A stretch of DNA of 64,000 nucleotides from Nocardia vinacea. Its GTDB lineage: Bacteria > Actinomycetota > Actinomycetes > Mycobacteriales > Mycobacteriaceae. Every line of letters begins with the position of its first letter. The first letter of the stretch is position 1. The stretch is taken from the NCBI RefSeq assembly GCF_035920345.1, contig NZ_CP109149.1, forward strand, positions 1,240,001-1,304,000. Direction: 5' to 3'. A model generated the notes under the pieces. That model was not told the origin of the DNA and made no database searches. It was given only the letters and a program-made list of their open reading frames with translations. This document shows, piece by piece, positions 8,217 through 17,171 of the stretch. The position numbers and the translations under genes were made by a program.

Positions 8217-9128
8217 GTGAACGACACTCCCGAATCGAGCAATGGCCGCCCGCTCGCCGAGCGAGTGGCGTCCTGGCTGCTGTACCCGACCTCCCGACCG
8301 CGCGAGAAATCCCTGCGCGAGGAGGTCGCGGGCCGGACCGTGCTGGTGACCGGCGCATCGCACGGCATCGGCAAGGCGAGCGCACGCAAACTGGCCGCAG
8401 CCGGTGGGATCGTGCTGCTGGTTGCGCGCTCGGTCGACGCTCTGGAGCAGGTGGCGGCCGAGATCACTGCCGAGGGCGGTACCGCGCACGTGTACCCGAC
8501 GGATATGACCGATATGGACGCCGTCGAAAAACTCGGGCGCGATCTACTCGCGGAGCACGGTCATATCGATGTGCTGATCAATAACGCGGGCAAGTCGATT
8601 CGCCGTTCGATCGACGAATCCTACGACCGCTTCCACGATTTCACGCGCACCATCGATGTGAACTATCTCGGGCCGGTCCGGCTGCTGCTCACCTTGCTGC
8701 CGAGTATGCGCGAACGCAAACAGGGCCATATCGTCAATATCTCCACCTGGGGCGTGCTCATGCCGCCCGCCCCGCGGTGGGCCGCCTACGGTGCTTCCAA
8801 ATCCGCCTTCGATGTCTGGTTACGCAGTGCCGCAGCGGAAATCGCCGCCGACAAGGTGACGACGACCTGCATCTACATGCCGCTCGTGCACACCAGGATG
8901 AGCGCGCCGACCGACTTCAGCCGCGTTCCCGGGCTTACCGTCGACGAAGCCTCCGATCTGGTCTGTCACGCCGTGGCCGCCAAGCCACGCAAGATCGCGC
9001 CCTGGTGGTCGACAGGGGTCCAGGCCTGGTCCGATCTGACCCGAGGACGGGCGCAGCGCTTCATGGAACATGCGTTCCTCGCTGATCGCTATACGCCACG
9101 TGTCCGGCGCGGACGCGGGCCGATCTGA
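8217..9128 (+). CDS. Short-chain dehydrogenase/reductase
   Basis: This is a 303-aa SDR. The dinucleotide motif TGASHGIG lies near residue 45, INNAG near 122, and the catalytic pair in YGASK near 190. The 40-residue N-terminal extension (WLLYPTSRPREKSL) resembles SDRs related to fatty acyl-CoA or aldehyde reductases of mycobacteria. The start is GTG 8217 with a -10-like TACAGT at 8204-8209 and no ribosome binding site, so a leaderless mRNA is possible. The 3' end overlaps the convergent Fe-S gene by 40 bp. Confidence 0.87.
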   Translation: MNDTPESSNGRPLAERVASWLLYPTSRPREKSLREEVAGRTVLVTGASHGIGKASARKLAAAGGIVLLVARSVDALEQVAAEITAEGGTAHVYPTDMTDMDAVEKLGRDLLAEHGHIDVLINNAGKSIRRSIDESYDRFHDFTRTIDVNYLGPVRLLLTLLPSMRERKQGHIVNISTWGVLMPPAPRWAAYGASKSAFDVWLRSAAAEIAADKVTTTCIYMPLVHTRMSAPTDFSRVPGLTVDEASDLVCHAVAAKPRKIAPWWSTGVQAWSDLTRGRAQRFMEHAFLADRYTPRVRRGRGPI

Positions 9129-10183
9129 TCGAGCAGCACATTGACCTCGTCCGGGAAGCCATTGGTCACCGCCTTCGGCGTCTTGTTCGGGAATCGGCGC
9201 ACGTGCTCCTCCGCGGCCGATCCGGGCAGGACGTAGACGGGTTCGGCCTTGTTCTGCAGCGGACGCACGACATCGTCGAGGTGGGTTTTGCGATCGTCGA
9301 GGTAGGCGCCGATCACATCCTCGCCGGCCGGGCAGACGGCCATGCAGTACCCGGCCTTGTAGTTGGGTTTGAACGACAGGCTCTGCCACATCGAGAACGA
9401 TTCGCCGGTGGTGACGCGCTCGCGGTACTCGGCGGCGCTGTCGCTGTCGGCGACGGTTTCGGCCCAATCGGTGAAGCCGCCCATGAACTCTCGGTAGTTG
9501 TGGGTATAGCAGGCCTGGAAATCGAAGCCGCCGTCATTGGCAATCGCGCCGACCGGACAGGCCGATACGCACAGCTTGCATTCCAGGCACGGATTGAAAT
9601 CCAATGCGGCGCTCGGCTCGTCGATCACCGCATCGGTGACCACCGTGCCCAGCAGGATGAAATTGCCGAACTTCGGGTGAATCACGTTGCGGTGGATACC
9701 CATAACGCCCAATCCGGCCGCCTCGGCCACCACCTTGTGTGCGATCACCCAGATCCGACCCGGGAACTTGTCGACCTCCATCGGATATCCGGGCGCGGGG
9801 TAGACGGCGCGGTACCCGGCATCCTGCAGGGCCCTGGTAATGCGGCGTGACACCTCGTTGGTCTCGTCGTCGGCGTGGTTGAATTCGGTGTTGGCCAGGC
9901 TGCGCATGGTGCTGCGCAGGTTGTCCCGGTTCATCCGGACACAGAAGGTCACGAATGTGCGTGCGGAGGGCAGGATTTCGCGCGCATGCTCGAGTTCGAC
10001 CGCCACCCTGGGATCGTCGACCGGTACGAAGCCCACATCGTCGGCTCCGGCCGCGAGGCAGAGCTCGCGCAGCCGCGCCGCATTCAGCACCGGATCCGGT
10101 GTCGTGCGCGCTATTTCGCTCATCCGCTTGACGGTCGGATGCTCCGCGAATCGTCGCTGTCCCGTTGGTTCCTTATCCGACAT
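9089..10183 (-). CDS. Epoxyqueuosine reductase-like iron-sulfur protein
   Basis: This 364-aa protein has a ferredoxin-type CLECKLCVSACP motif (about residues 212-223) that would bind a [4Fe-4S] cluster. A later CMAVCP (about 297) plus an isolated Cys in FQACYTH may form a second site. The layout recalls QueG and the related reductive dehalogenases, whose N-terminal part binds cobalamin. The second motif is short: QueG has CxxCxxxCP, here only CxxxCP. True epoxyqueuosine reductase activity is therefore uncertain. GGAGG precedes the ATG. A PAP2 gene lies 67 bp upstream on the same strand. Confidence 0.7.
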   Translation of the reverse strand: MSDKEPTGQRRFAEHPTVKRMSEIARTTPDPVLNAARLRELCLAAGADDVGFVPVDDPRVAVELEHAREILPSARTFVTFCVRMNRDNLRSTMRSLANTEFNHADDETNEVSRRITRALQDAGYRAVYPAPGYPMEVDKFPGRIWVIAHKVVAEAAGLGVMGIHRNVIHPKFGNFILLGTVVTDAVIDEPSAALDFNPCLECKLCVSACPVGAIANDGGFDFQACYTHNYREFMGGFTDWAETVADSDSAAEYRERVTTGESFSMWQSLSFKPNYKAGYCMAVCPAGEDVIGAYLDDRKTHLDDVVRPLQNKAEPVYVLPGSAAEEHVRRFPNKTPKAVTNGFPDEVNVLLDQIGPRPRRTRGV

Positions 10184-10250
10184 CGGCCCTCCTCAAAAAC
10201 CGCGAGACCGAACCGGCCTCAGGAAGATAGACCGCGCAGGCCCCCGAAAC

Positions 10251-10838
10251 TCATCGCACTCCGGGCGTGTCGGATGGTAAGTGGTTGGCGGTCTTGCGGT
10301 TCGAGCGCAACTTGTCGGCCGTCCACGCGACGGCAGCGCCGACGCCCGCGCCGAGCAGCCAACCGGCCAGTACATCGGTCGGCCAGTGCGCACCGAGATA
10401 CACCATGCACCCGCCGACGAACACCACCGCCACAACGAGCGCGGTGCCGGCCGCACTGCGCATACGGGGCGAGCGCCACTCCACCGCGAGGAATATGCCC
10501 GTCGCCAGTGCAGAGGTGGCCGCAGCATGAGTGGAAGGCATTGCCCAGCTGTGGATTTCGGGCCACAAGGTCAGATCTCCAGCCGGACGCGGGCGCCTGA
10601 CCACCTGCTTCAACCAATGCGCGATGAAATCGCCCAGCAACAGACTCGCCGCCGCGACACCGCCGACCCGCCAGCTCCGCGTCGCGACCACGGCTAATAC
10701 CCCGGCCAGCGCGACGATCTCGAGCACCTCGATGCGCATTCCGGCATTGCCGATGCCCTGAATCACCTGCGTCACCGCGTCGGCGCGCCGGACCGAGATG
10801 ACGCGCATGATGCTCTCATCGAACCCCATCGCGCCCAT
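10251..10838 (-). CDS. Membrane PAP2-family phosphatase
   Basis: This 195-aa protein has several hydrophobic helices and the three phosphatase motifs: KQVVRRPRP (about residue 78), PSTH (about 101) and a third motif with HWPTDVLAG (about 151). PAP2 membrane enzymes dephosphorylate lipid phosphates such as undecaprenyl diphosphate or phosphatidate. The start is taken at ATG 10838; ATG 10829 is an alternative. It is divergent from ureF, with a 114-bp gap. Confidence 0.87.
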   Translation of the reverse strand: MGAMGFDESIMRVISVRRADAVTQVIQGIGNAGMRIEVLEIVALAGVLAVVATRSWRVGGVAAASLLLGDFIAHWLKQVVRRPRPAGDLTLWPEIHSWAMPSTHAAATSALATGIFLAVEWRSPRMRSAAGTALVVAVVFVGGCMVYLGAHWPTDVLAGWLLGAGVGAAVAWTADKLRSNRKTANHLPSDTPGVR

Positions 10839-10870
10839 GTTTCCAGACCCCCAGCGGTGGCAGGAGACAT

Positions 10871-10886
10871 CCTGAGCCCGCTCAGG
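10871..10886. promoter_or_regulatory. Palindrome CCTGAG-N4-CTCAGG between divergent genes
   Basis: A perfect inverted repeat with 6-bp arms and a 4-base centre lies in the gap between the PAP2 gene and ureF. It could be an operator or a small hairpin. No regulator is identifiable. Confidence 0.3.
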
Positions 10887-10940
10887 TTCGAAGATCATGT
10901 GTGGCCCGGTCGGGGTGAGGGAGCCCGGCCGTGTCACGCA

Positions 10941-10946
10941 TAGGAT
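10941..10946 (+). promoter_or_regulatory. Putative -10 box TAGGAT for ureFGD
   Basis: TAGGAT ends six bases before the GTG start of ureF at 10953, placing the predicted transcription start on or next to the start codon. No Shine-Dalgarno sequence precedes the GTG. This fits an independent, leaderless promoter for ureFGD, needed because the genes are no longer joined to ureABC. No clear -35 is visible. Confidence 0.4.
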
Positions 10947-10952
10947 CGACGG

Positions 10953-11609
10953 GTGCATGGATCGGACGCGGGGACCACGGGGTTGGCGACTTTGTTCGCG
11001 TTGGCGGATTCGCGGCTGCCGATCGGGGGGCATGTGCATTCCGGCGGTGTGGAGGAGGCGGTCGCGTCCGGCGTGGTGCGCGATGTCGCGACGGTGGAGC
11101 TGTATTTGCGGCGGCGGATCCGCACGTCCGGACTGGTGGCGGCCTCGTTGGCGGCGGCGGTGTGTGCGGGGAAGTCGACCGCCGAGCGGGCGGAAGCGGA
11201 GGCCGATGCGCGGACACCGGCTCCGGCTGCGCGGGCGGCGTCGCGGGCACAGGGGCGTGGTTTGGTGCGGTTGGCGAAACAGGTTTGGCCGGGGGCGGAT
11301 TGGACGGTTCTCGGTGTGCGGCCGCATCTGTCGACGGCCTTCGGTGTGGTGGGGCAGATCTGCGGTGCGACTCCGGAGCAGGCCGCTGCGGTCGTCGTCT
11401 ACACGACCATGACCGGCGCGGCGACGGCGGCACAGCGGTTACTGGCGCTTGATCCCGCCGCGGTCGCCGCCTGCACGATCCGGCTCGGCGAACTCTGCGA
11501 CCGGACCGCCGTCGCGGCCGCGACCGAACTCGCCGCGCTCTCGGATCCGCTACAGGACGTACTCGCACAGCGACACCTCGTACGCGATATGCCCCTGTTC
11601 GCGTCCTAG
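10953..11609 (+). CDS. ureF: Urease accessory protein UreF
   Basis: UreF acts with UreG and UreD to deliver nickel and carbon dioxide to the urease apoenzyme. The 218-aa product starts with [19 protein letters not shown], which closely matches mycobacterial UreF, including the family's S-R-L-P core. The rest is an alanine-rich all-helical protein, as expected. The start GTG 10953 gives the right N-terminus. ureG follows after 40 bp. The gene is separated from ureC by roughly 9.2 kb of unrelated genes. Confidence 0.95.
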   Translation: MHGSDAGTTGLATLFALADSRLPIGGHVHSGGVEEAVASGVVRDVATVELYLRRRIRTSGLVAASLAAAVCAGKSTAERAEAEADARTPAPAARAASRAQGRGLVRLAKQVWPGADWTVLGVRPHLSTAFGVVGQICGATPEQAAAVVVYTTMTGAATAAQRLLALDPAAVAACTIRLGELCDRTAVAAATELAALSDPLQDVLAQRHLVRDMPLFAS

Positions 11610-11649
11610 GCGCGCAATCCGCAAGGATGGAAGCGGAAAGGAGCACGAT

Positions 11650-12366
11650 ATGCCACCCCATCTGATCGACGGCGAGCCGCACGATCACTCGCACGACCGG
11701 CCCAAGCGCGAGCGCACGCCCGGCGAGGCGCTGCGCATCGGTATCGGCGGACCGGTCGGTTCGGGCAAGACCGCCCTGGTGGCCGCCCTGTGCCGACAGC
11801 TGCGTGACAAACTCTCGCTCGCGGTGCTGACCAACGACATCTACACCACCGAGGACGCCGACTTCCTGCGCAGGCACGCGGTGCTACCCGATGAGCGGAT
11901 CACCGCCGTGCAGACCGGTGGCTGCCCGCATACCGCCATTCGCGATGACATCACCGCGAATCTCGATGCCATCGACGATCTGATCGCGGCCAATCCGCCC
12001 CTGGATCTGATCCTGGTCGAATCCGGTGGCGACAACCTCACCGCCACGTTCTCCTCCGGCCTGATCGACGTACAGATCTTCGTCATCGATGTCGCGGGTG
12101 GCGACAAGGTGCCGCGCAAGGGCGGTCCCGGCGTGACGTTCTCGGATCTGCTGGTGATCAATAAGACCGATCTGGCCCCGCTGGTCGGCGCCGACCTGGA
12201 CGTTATGGAGCGCGATGCCGCGAAGGTGCGCGAGGGCCGCCGCACGGCGATGATCTCGCTGACCGAGGATCCGGCCGCCACCGCGGTGCTCGCCTGGGTG
12301 CGCGAACAGCTGCGGGCCATTGCCGAACAGGACAAACCGGCCACCGAATCCGCTGTTGCGCACTGA
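11650..12366 (+). CDS. ureG: Urease accessory GTPase UreG
   Basis: UreG is the GTPase that drives nickel insertion. The 238-aa protein has a His-rich leader (HDHSHD), the P-loop [14 protein letters not shown] (about residues 32-45), the metal-binding Cys-Pro-His in GGCPHTAIR (about 98), ESGGDN, and the guanine-specificity NKTD (about 176). AAAGGAG lies eight bases before ATG 11650. The stop overlaps the start region of ureD, so the two are translationally coupled. Confidence 0.97.
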   Translation: MPPHLIDGEPHDHSHDRPKRERTPGEALRIGIGGPVGSGKTALVAALCRQLRDKLSLAVLTNDIYTTEDADFLRRHAVLPDERITAVQTGGCPHTAIRDDITANLDAIDDLIAANPPLDLILVESGGDNLTATFSSGLIDVQIFVIDVAGGDKVPRKGGPGVTFSDLLVINKTDLAPLVGADLDVMERDAAKVREGRRTAMISLTEDPAATAVLAWVREQLRAIAEQDKPATESAVAH

Positions 12367-13006
12367 GGTTCGCATTGTCGCGGCCGTCGGCACGCTGCCC
12401 GAGATCCACGCGAGCGGTGGGTTGGCGGCCCGGCGCACGGGTCCGGACACCGTCCACCTGATCGGCACCGCGGCCACTCCGCTCGGCGGCGATGAACTCG
12501 ATATCGAGATCGTGGTCGGTGCGGGCGCACGCCTGGTGGTGCGCTCGGTCGCGGCCACCATCGCGCTACCGAGCACGCGCACGCCATTGTCGTTGGCGCA
12601 CTGGCATTTCGACGTCGCGGGCGAGCTGGATTTCGATCCGGAGCCGACGATCGTGGCGGGCGGCGCGCACCACCACACGGTGACCGAGGTGCGATTGACC
12701 CCCGACGCCCGGCTACGGCTGCGCGAACGCGTACAGATCGGGCGCATCGGCGAGGACGACGGCGGTTGGCGCGGCGACCTGATCGCCGATATCGGCGCCC
12801 TGCCGCTGCTGCGGCATCGACTCGAACTTGGTGCGGGTAGTGCCACCGATGACAATCTCGCCGCACCAAGGGCATTGGACAGCGAACTCGTGTATCCGGA
12901 CGACCGCCCCGTGGAAACCGACGGCCTGGTCGCGGCCCGCCTCCCGCTCGCTTTGGGCGGGACTCTGTCCACCCGAACGGGACCGCTGCTCGTCAGTACG
13001 CGATAG
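12356..13006 (+). CDS. ureD: Urease accessory protein UreD (UreH)
   Basis: UreD is the scaffold that binds urease and recruits UreF and UreG. The sequence [20 protein letters not shown] near the start, then TPLGGD and [10 protein letters not shown], matches mycobacterial UreD. By alignment with those proteins the best start is TTG 12356, giving 216 aa and an 11-bp overlap with ureG; another TTG at 12320 is possible. In Mycobacterium the next gene is the convergent ndh. Here one exported-protein gene intervenes before ndh. Confidence 0.92.
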   Translation: MRTEVRIVAAVGTLPEIHASGGLAARRTGPDTVHLIGTAATPLGGDELDIEIVVGAGARLVVRSVAATIALPSTRTPLSLAHWHFDVAGELDFDPEPTIVAGGAHHHTVTEVRLTPDARLRLRERVQIGRIGEDDGGWRGDLIADIGALPLLRHRLELGAGSATDDNLAAPRALDSELVYPDDRPVETDGLVAARLPLALGGTLSTRTGPLLVSTR

Positions 13007-13099
13007 CTCTCGATTCGCCGCGGAATGTGTCATCCATCACAGCGGGGCTTTGCCCGGACCGACACGGTGTGGCGATGCGCCGGGCGGGGGAATGAAAGA

Positions 13100-13133
13100 G
13101 GTGGGAACCCGACAACGTCGTCAGGTTCCCACC
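13100..13133. terminator. Bidirectional stem-loop between ureD and the exported-protein gene
   Basis: GGTGGGAACC at 13100-13109 pairs perfectly with GGTTCCCACC at 13124-13133, and the 14-base loop can pair further (CGAC with GTCG). The hairpin lies between two convergent genes, so it can terminate both. There is no strong U-tract, as is common in actinobacterial terminators. Confidence 0.7.
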
Positions 13134-13149
13134 CCGGTTCGGCGCTCGA

Positions 13150-13920
13150 TCAGTCGCCGACGACCCGTGAGGGCGCGTTGAACGCGTTGACCGCGCCGAC
13201 GGCCGCACCGGCGGCCGCCCCGATGGCGGCCGCGGGGAACGTGATCACGGCCGCACCGACCGCCGCCCCGAGTACCGGACCCGCGACGAGCCCGACAGGC
13301 ACGAGCGGTAGTCCGATGACCAGACCCAGCGCACCGCCGACCATCGCGGAGCTTGCCGTGACAGGGACCGCTGCCCCCGCCCCCGCCAGCGCACCCATTG
13401 CGGCGGTGCCGATGGTTTGTCCGGCGATCCGGTCCGAGCGGCTGCGCTCCATACCGATCGAATCGAGGAATGTCGCCAGATTGGCCTCGGCCATTGCGGA
13501 GTTGTCGTTGATCTGGATCGCCTGCTCCTGGTTGATCCAATCCGGTGCATCGACGGTGACGTCACCGAACCGGAACTTGCCAGGCGGCGGCGCGATCGGC
13601 GGCACCGGAGCCACGGGGCCGGGCGGGTGCAGCACACCGACGGGCGCGAGGTACTTCTTATCCGGCGCGGGCCGCGACCACTGCAGCGAGCTCTTGGTGC
13701 TGTCCGGGATGTGCAGACCCTCGTACGGCATCGCGTTGGGGGCGTCGGCCGCGGGCCACTGCGGCTTCTGGTCCTGAGTGACCGTATTCGATTGTGCGGG
13801 ATCGGCATTCGCGGTGCCGGTGCCCACCAGCGCCAGAACGAGCGGTACTGCTCCCGCCGCGACCATCGTCCCCATCTTCTGCCGCTGCGGGTTAGGAGCT
13901 CTGTGCTTGCCTGTCCCCAT
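13150..13920 (-). CDS. Exported protein with Gly/Ala-rich hydrophobic C-terminus
   Basis: A 256-aa protein of unknown function. After a basic start comes a signal-peptide-like stretch ending near TGTANA (about residue 37). A proline-rich middle follows (PPGPVAPVPPIAPPPG, about 100-115), then a soluble segment and a long Gly/Ala/Val-rich region (about 165-250) that could form transmembrane hairpins or insert in the mycomembrane. Similar proteins are frequent in Nocardia. The start is ATG 13920, with AAAGG seven bases upstream; an upstream in-frame ATG at 13971 has less support. Two palindromes lie upstream. Confidence 0.7.
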   Translation of the reverse strand: MGTGKHRAPNPQRQKMGTMVAAGAVPLVLALVGTGTANADPAQSNTVTQDQKPQWPAADAPNAMPYEGLHIPDSTKSSLQWSRPAPDKKYLAPVGVLHPPGPVAPVPPIAPPPGKFRFGDVTVDAPDWINQEQAIQINDNSAMAEANLATFLDSIGMERSRSDRIAGQTIGTAAMGALAGAGAAVPVTASSAMVGGALGLVIGLPLVPVGLVAGPVLGAAVGAAVITFPAAAIGAAAGAAVGAVNAFNAPSRVVGD

Positions 13921-13982
13921 ACATCGCCTTTCATCCGGAGAAATGTCATCCGGCATTCGGATTGGCGGCACTCTCGGATGGG

Positions 13983-14020
13983 TGCAAATTTGCAGGGCGG
14001 CGATGTTGCTAATGATTAGC
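13983..14020. promoter_or_regulatory. Two palindromes upstream of the exported-protein gene, one metal-box-like
   Basis: TGCAAATTTGCA at 13983-13994 is a perfect 12-bp palindrome. GCTAATGATTAGC at 14008-14020 has 5-bp arms around TGA and contains AATGATT, the core of many Zur/Fur-type boxes. Both sit 60-100 bp upstream of the minus-strand start at 13920. A link to metal regulation is only a suggestion from sequence resemblance. Confidence 0.4.
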
Positions 14021-14032
14021 TAACTGGAGTGG

Positions 14033-15472
14033 CTAGCCCACCTTGCGGTCGGCTGCCTTCTCGGAGCGCGCGGCCTTCCCATTCTCTGCGGGCGGCGCCC
14101 CCAGCGCGGCCGCGAGTTCGTCGGCGTCCTGCTGATCGGCCTGCACCGCCTCCACCGCGAGCCGGGCGAAGACCCACTGCTCGGTAGCTGCCATCTGCCC
14201 GCGAGTGCGGCCGAGGAAGGTCACGAACCACTGGATGACGGTGATGATCCGGCTGCGGTAGCCGACCAGGTAGTACAGGTGCAGCGCGAGCCAGGCGAGC
14301 CAGGCGATGAATCCACCGAACTCGAGCTTGCCGACCTGGCAGACGGCGCTGAACCGCGACACCGTCGCCATGCTGCCCTTGTTGAAGTACTTGAACGGCT
14401 TGCGGTCCTGCGGCGCTTGGCCTTTGAGTCCGGCCTTGATCTGCTTGGCCGCATACGTCGCGCCCTGGATCGCGCCCTGAGCCTGACCGGGCACATTCGG
14501 CACCGACATCAGGTCGCCGACCACGAAGACATTCGGGTGGCCCTTGATGGTCAGATCGGGTTCGACGATCACGCGTCCGGCGCGGTCGGTCTCGGTGCCG
14601 TCGGAGCGTTCGGCGAGCATCTTGCCCAGTGGGCTGGCCTGCACACCGGCCGACCACACCTTGCATGAGGATTCGATCCGGCGCACCGTCCCGTCGGCAT
14701 CCTTCACCGTGACCCCGTGCGCGTCGACATTGGTGACCATGGCGTTGAGCTGGATCTCCACACCCATCTTCTCCAGCCGCCGCTTGGCCTTACCGCCTAG
14801 CTTCGGACCCATCGGGCCCAGTACCGCACCCGCGCCCTCGACCAGGATCACCCTGGCATCGCGCGGATCGATGTTGTGGAAGGTGCCCTCCAGGGTGCGA
14901 TCGGCCAGTTCGGCGATCTGACCGGCCAATTCGACACCGGTGGGTCCGGCGCCGATCACCACGAAGGTGAGCAGTCGGTCCCGCACTTCCTGCGTGGTGG
15001 CCAGTTCGGCGCCTTCGAATGAGCCAAGGATGCGCGCGCGTAGCTCCAGCGCGTCGTCGATGGTCTTCATGCCGGGCGCGTAGGTGGCGAACTTGTCATT
15101 CCCGAAGTAGGACTGCTGCGCGCCGGTCGCCACGATCAGACTGTCGAAGGGGGTGATGGTGTTCTGGTTGAGCAGCTGCGAGGTGACCGTTTTGTGCTCG
15201 AGGTCGATATCGATGACATCGCCGAGCAGCACCTGGGCGTTCTCCTGCTTGCGTAGCACCAGCCGGGTCGCGGGGGCGATCTCACCGACCGACAGGATGC
15301 CGGTGGCCACCTGGTAGAGCAGCGGCTGGAACAGGTGGGTCGAGGTCTTGGAGATCAAGGTGACGTCGACGTCGGCATGTTTGAGGTGCTTGGTACCGAA
15401 CAAGCCGCCGAATCCGGAGCCGATCACCACCACCCGGTGGCGATGGTTCTCCTGGACAGACTGAGTGCTCAT
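14033..15472 (-). CDS. ndh: Type II NADH dehydrogenase
   Basis: This is a single-subunit, non-proton-pumping NADH:menaquinone oxidoreductase bound to the inner face of the membrane. The 479-aa product has an FAD-binding GxGxxG (VVVIGSGFGGLFG, about residues 14-26), an NADH-binding GxGxxG (VVIGAGPTGVELAG, about 172-185), and the late FAD motif VFVVGDL. A hydrophobic C-terminal stretch (WLAWLALHLYYLVGY, about 392-406) gives membrane contact. It corresponds to Rv1854c of M. tuberculosis, which also sits beside the urease genes. It diverges from the P450. Confidence 0.95.
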   Translation of the reverse strand: MSTQSVQENHRHRVVVIGSGFGGLFGTKHLKHADVDVTLISKTSTHLFQPLLYQVATGILSVGEIAPATRLVLRKQENAQVLLGDVIDIDLEHKTVTSQLLNQNTITPFDSLIVATGAQQSYFGNDKFATYAPGMKTIDDALELRARILGSFEGAELATTQEVRDRLLTFVVIGAGPTGVELAGQIAELADRTLEGTFHNIDPRDARVILVEGAGAVLGPMGPKLGGKAKRRLEKMGVEIQLNAMVTNVDAHGVTVKDADGTVRRIESSCKVWSAGVQASPLGKMLAERSDGTETDRAGRVIVEPDLTIKGHPNVFVVGDLMSVPNVPGQAQGAIQGATYAAKQIKAGLKGQAPQDRKPFKYFNKGSMATVSRFSAVCQVGKLEFGGFIAWLAWLALHLYYLVGYRSRIITVIQWFVTFLGRTRGQMAATEQWVFARLAVEAVQADQQDADELAAALGAPPAENGKAARSEKAADRKVG

Positions 15473-15520
15473 CGTCGGTGCTCCTCAAACCTGGGGTGCG
15501 GCCCCTCGAACGGTGTTGAC

Positions 15521-15538
15521 CCGACTTACGGTAGTCGG
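15521..15538. promoter_or_regulatory. Palindrome CCGACT-N6-AGTCGG in the ndh/P450 divergent region
   Basis: A perfect inverted repeat with 6-bp arms lies 49 bp upstream of ndh and 113 bp upstream of the P450 gene. Position and form suit an operator for a dimeric regulator. No adjacent regulator gene is present. Confidence 0.35.
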
Positions 15539-15650
15539 CGCTCGGCTGGCCGTCGCGGCGAGATCCCGGTTGTTGATGTGCCGATTCTTTTCGAGCGAAT
15601 GAATGTGAAAAAGAGAATACGATAGATCCTGTCGTTCAGGGAGGTTTGTC

Positions 15651-17165
15651 ATGGTCGTCGGTGGCCGTGTCGCCCACATCCGCAGCGGGATTGGAAAGCC
15701 CAGCGTGCGGCACCAATCCGAGAATGCGTCGCTCATCGACATCCCGGACGACCACCTGATCGATCGACTGCTGCGCCGGGTTCCCGAGCGTCCCCATGTG
15801 CTGGCCTCACCGCCACGCGGCAGCACCGCGACCGCGGTCACAGGAGATGCCGGACTTCCATATTTCGGCCGGGGCCTGCACTACCTGCGCTGGGGTCCGG
15901 CGGAAATGATGCAGCGGTATCGCCGCTACGGTCCGGTATCGCTGAATTCGTCGCTGGGCTTGGATCGGGTGCTGGTCTGCGGTCCGGAGGCGATCGATGA
16001 GGTGCTCGGTAAGCGGCGTCGCGATTTCGGCCAGGGCTGGGACTACTTCATCGGTCCGTTCTTCCGGCGCGGGCTGCTGCTGCTGGAATTCGACGAGCAC
16101 ATGTTCCATCGCCGGATCATGCAGCAGGCCTTCACCAGGGAGCGGCTGGAGGCGCATCTCGCGACGTTGACGCCGGTGGCGCGGGCCGCCGTCGCTCGGT
16201 GGGTGCCGCGGACCGGCGGCACCGTCCGGCTCTATCCGACGATCAAGGAATTGACGCTGGAGATCGCGGGCGAGACCTTCATGGCCGTCGATGTCGGGGT
16301 GCGGCGCCGCAAGCTCATCGATGCGTTCATCGACTGCACCCATGCCGGACTATCGGTTATTCGACATCCGGTGCCCGGCGGCAATTGGCGTGCCGGGCTG
16401 CACGGGCGCAAGGTACTCGAGCAGTACTTCACCGACATGCTGCCGAGCAAGCGACGGACCGAGTCGACGGATTTCTTCTCCGGACTGTGCCATGCGCGCA
16501 CCGAGGACGGCGCCGAATTCAGCGATGCGGATGTGGTCAACCACATGATCTTCCTGATCATGGCCGCGCACGACACCACGACGACCACCGCCACCGCCGT
16601 GGCCTACTACCTCGGCAAACATCCCGAATGGCAGCGGCGGGTGCGCGCCGAGGTGTGCGCGGTCGATGCCGAAATCGGCGGCGCCGCACCGACAGTCGGC
16701 GATCTGGACCGGATGCGCGAACTGGATCTGGTGATCAAGGAGAGTTTGCGATTGATGCCGCCGGTGCCCGGACTGCCGCGACGGGCGGTGCGCGACACCG
16801 AAATTCTCGGGCACTACATTCCGGCGGGCACACCGATCGATTGCGCGTATACGGTCAACCACTTCCTGCCGGAACTGTGGACCCGGCCGGAGGTGTTCGA
16901 TCCGGAACGCTTCGGCGACGCGCGCCGCGAGGACAAATCGCATCGACTCGCCTGGGTGCCCTTCGGTGCGGGTGCGCACAAGTGCATCGGGATGCACTTC
17001 GGGACATTCGAGGTGAAGACGATCATTGCCGCGCTGGTGCGGGATTACGAATGGGAGCTCCCGGGGGATTACCGAATGCCGTGGGGATTCACGACGATTC
17101 CGTTCCCCCGGGATGGTGCGCCTGTGTCTTTGCGCCGTAGCGATCGCTTGCGGGTCGCTCGATAG
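15651..17165 (+). CDS. Cytochrome P450
   Basis: This 504-aa monooxygenase has the oxygen-binding I-helix segment MAAHDTTTTT (about residues 303-312), the K-helix ExxR in KESLRL, and the heme-thiolate loop FGAGAHKCIG with Cys445. The style (AHDTT rather than AGxDT, long N-terminus) recalls mycobacterial CYP136 or the CYP51-like class, though substrate assignment is not possible. GGGAGG precedes ATG 15651. No ferredoxin gene is adjacent, so electrons must come from elsewhere. It ends 6 bp from the convergent beta-lactamase-like gene. Confidence 0.92.
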   Translation: MVVGGRVAHIRSGIGKPSVRHQSENASLIDIPDDHLIDRLLRRVPERPHVLASPPRGSTATAVTGDAGLPYFGRGLHYLRWGPAEMMQRYRRYGPVSLNSSLGLDRVLVCGPEAIDEVLGKRRRDFGQGWDYFIGPFFRRGLLLLEFDEHMFHRRIMQQAFTRERLEAHLATLTPVARAAVARWVPRTGGTVRLYPTIKELTLEIAGETFMAVDVGVRRRKLIDAFIDCTHAGLSVIRHPVPGGNWRAGLHGRKVLEQYFTDMLPSKRRTESTDFFSGLCHARTEDGAEFSDADVVNHMIFLIMAAHDTTTTTATAVAYYLGKHPEWQRRVRAEVCAVDAEIGGAAPTVGDLDRMRELDLVIKESLRLMPPVPGLPRRAVRDTEILGHYIPAGTPIDCAYTVNHFLPELWTRPEVFDPERFGDARREDKSHRLAWVPFGAGAHKCIGMHFGTFEVKTIIAALVRDYEWELPGDYRMPWGFTTIPFPRDGAPVSLRRSDRLRVAR

Positions 17166-17171
17166 GTCAGC

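Noticed and set aside
10882..11877. 331-codon minus-strand frame opposite ureF and ureG
   Set aside because: Pro/Arg-rich composition and no domain; UreF and UreG motifs lie on the plus strand.
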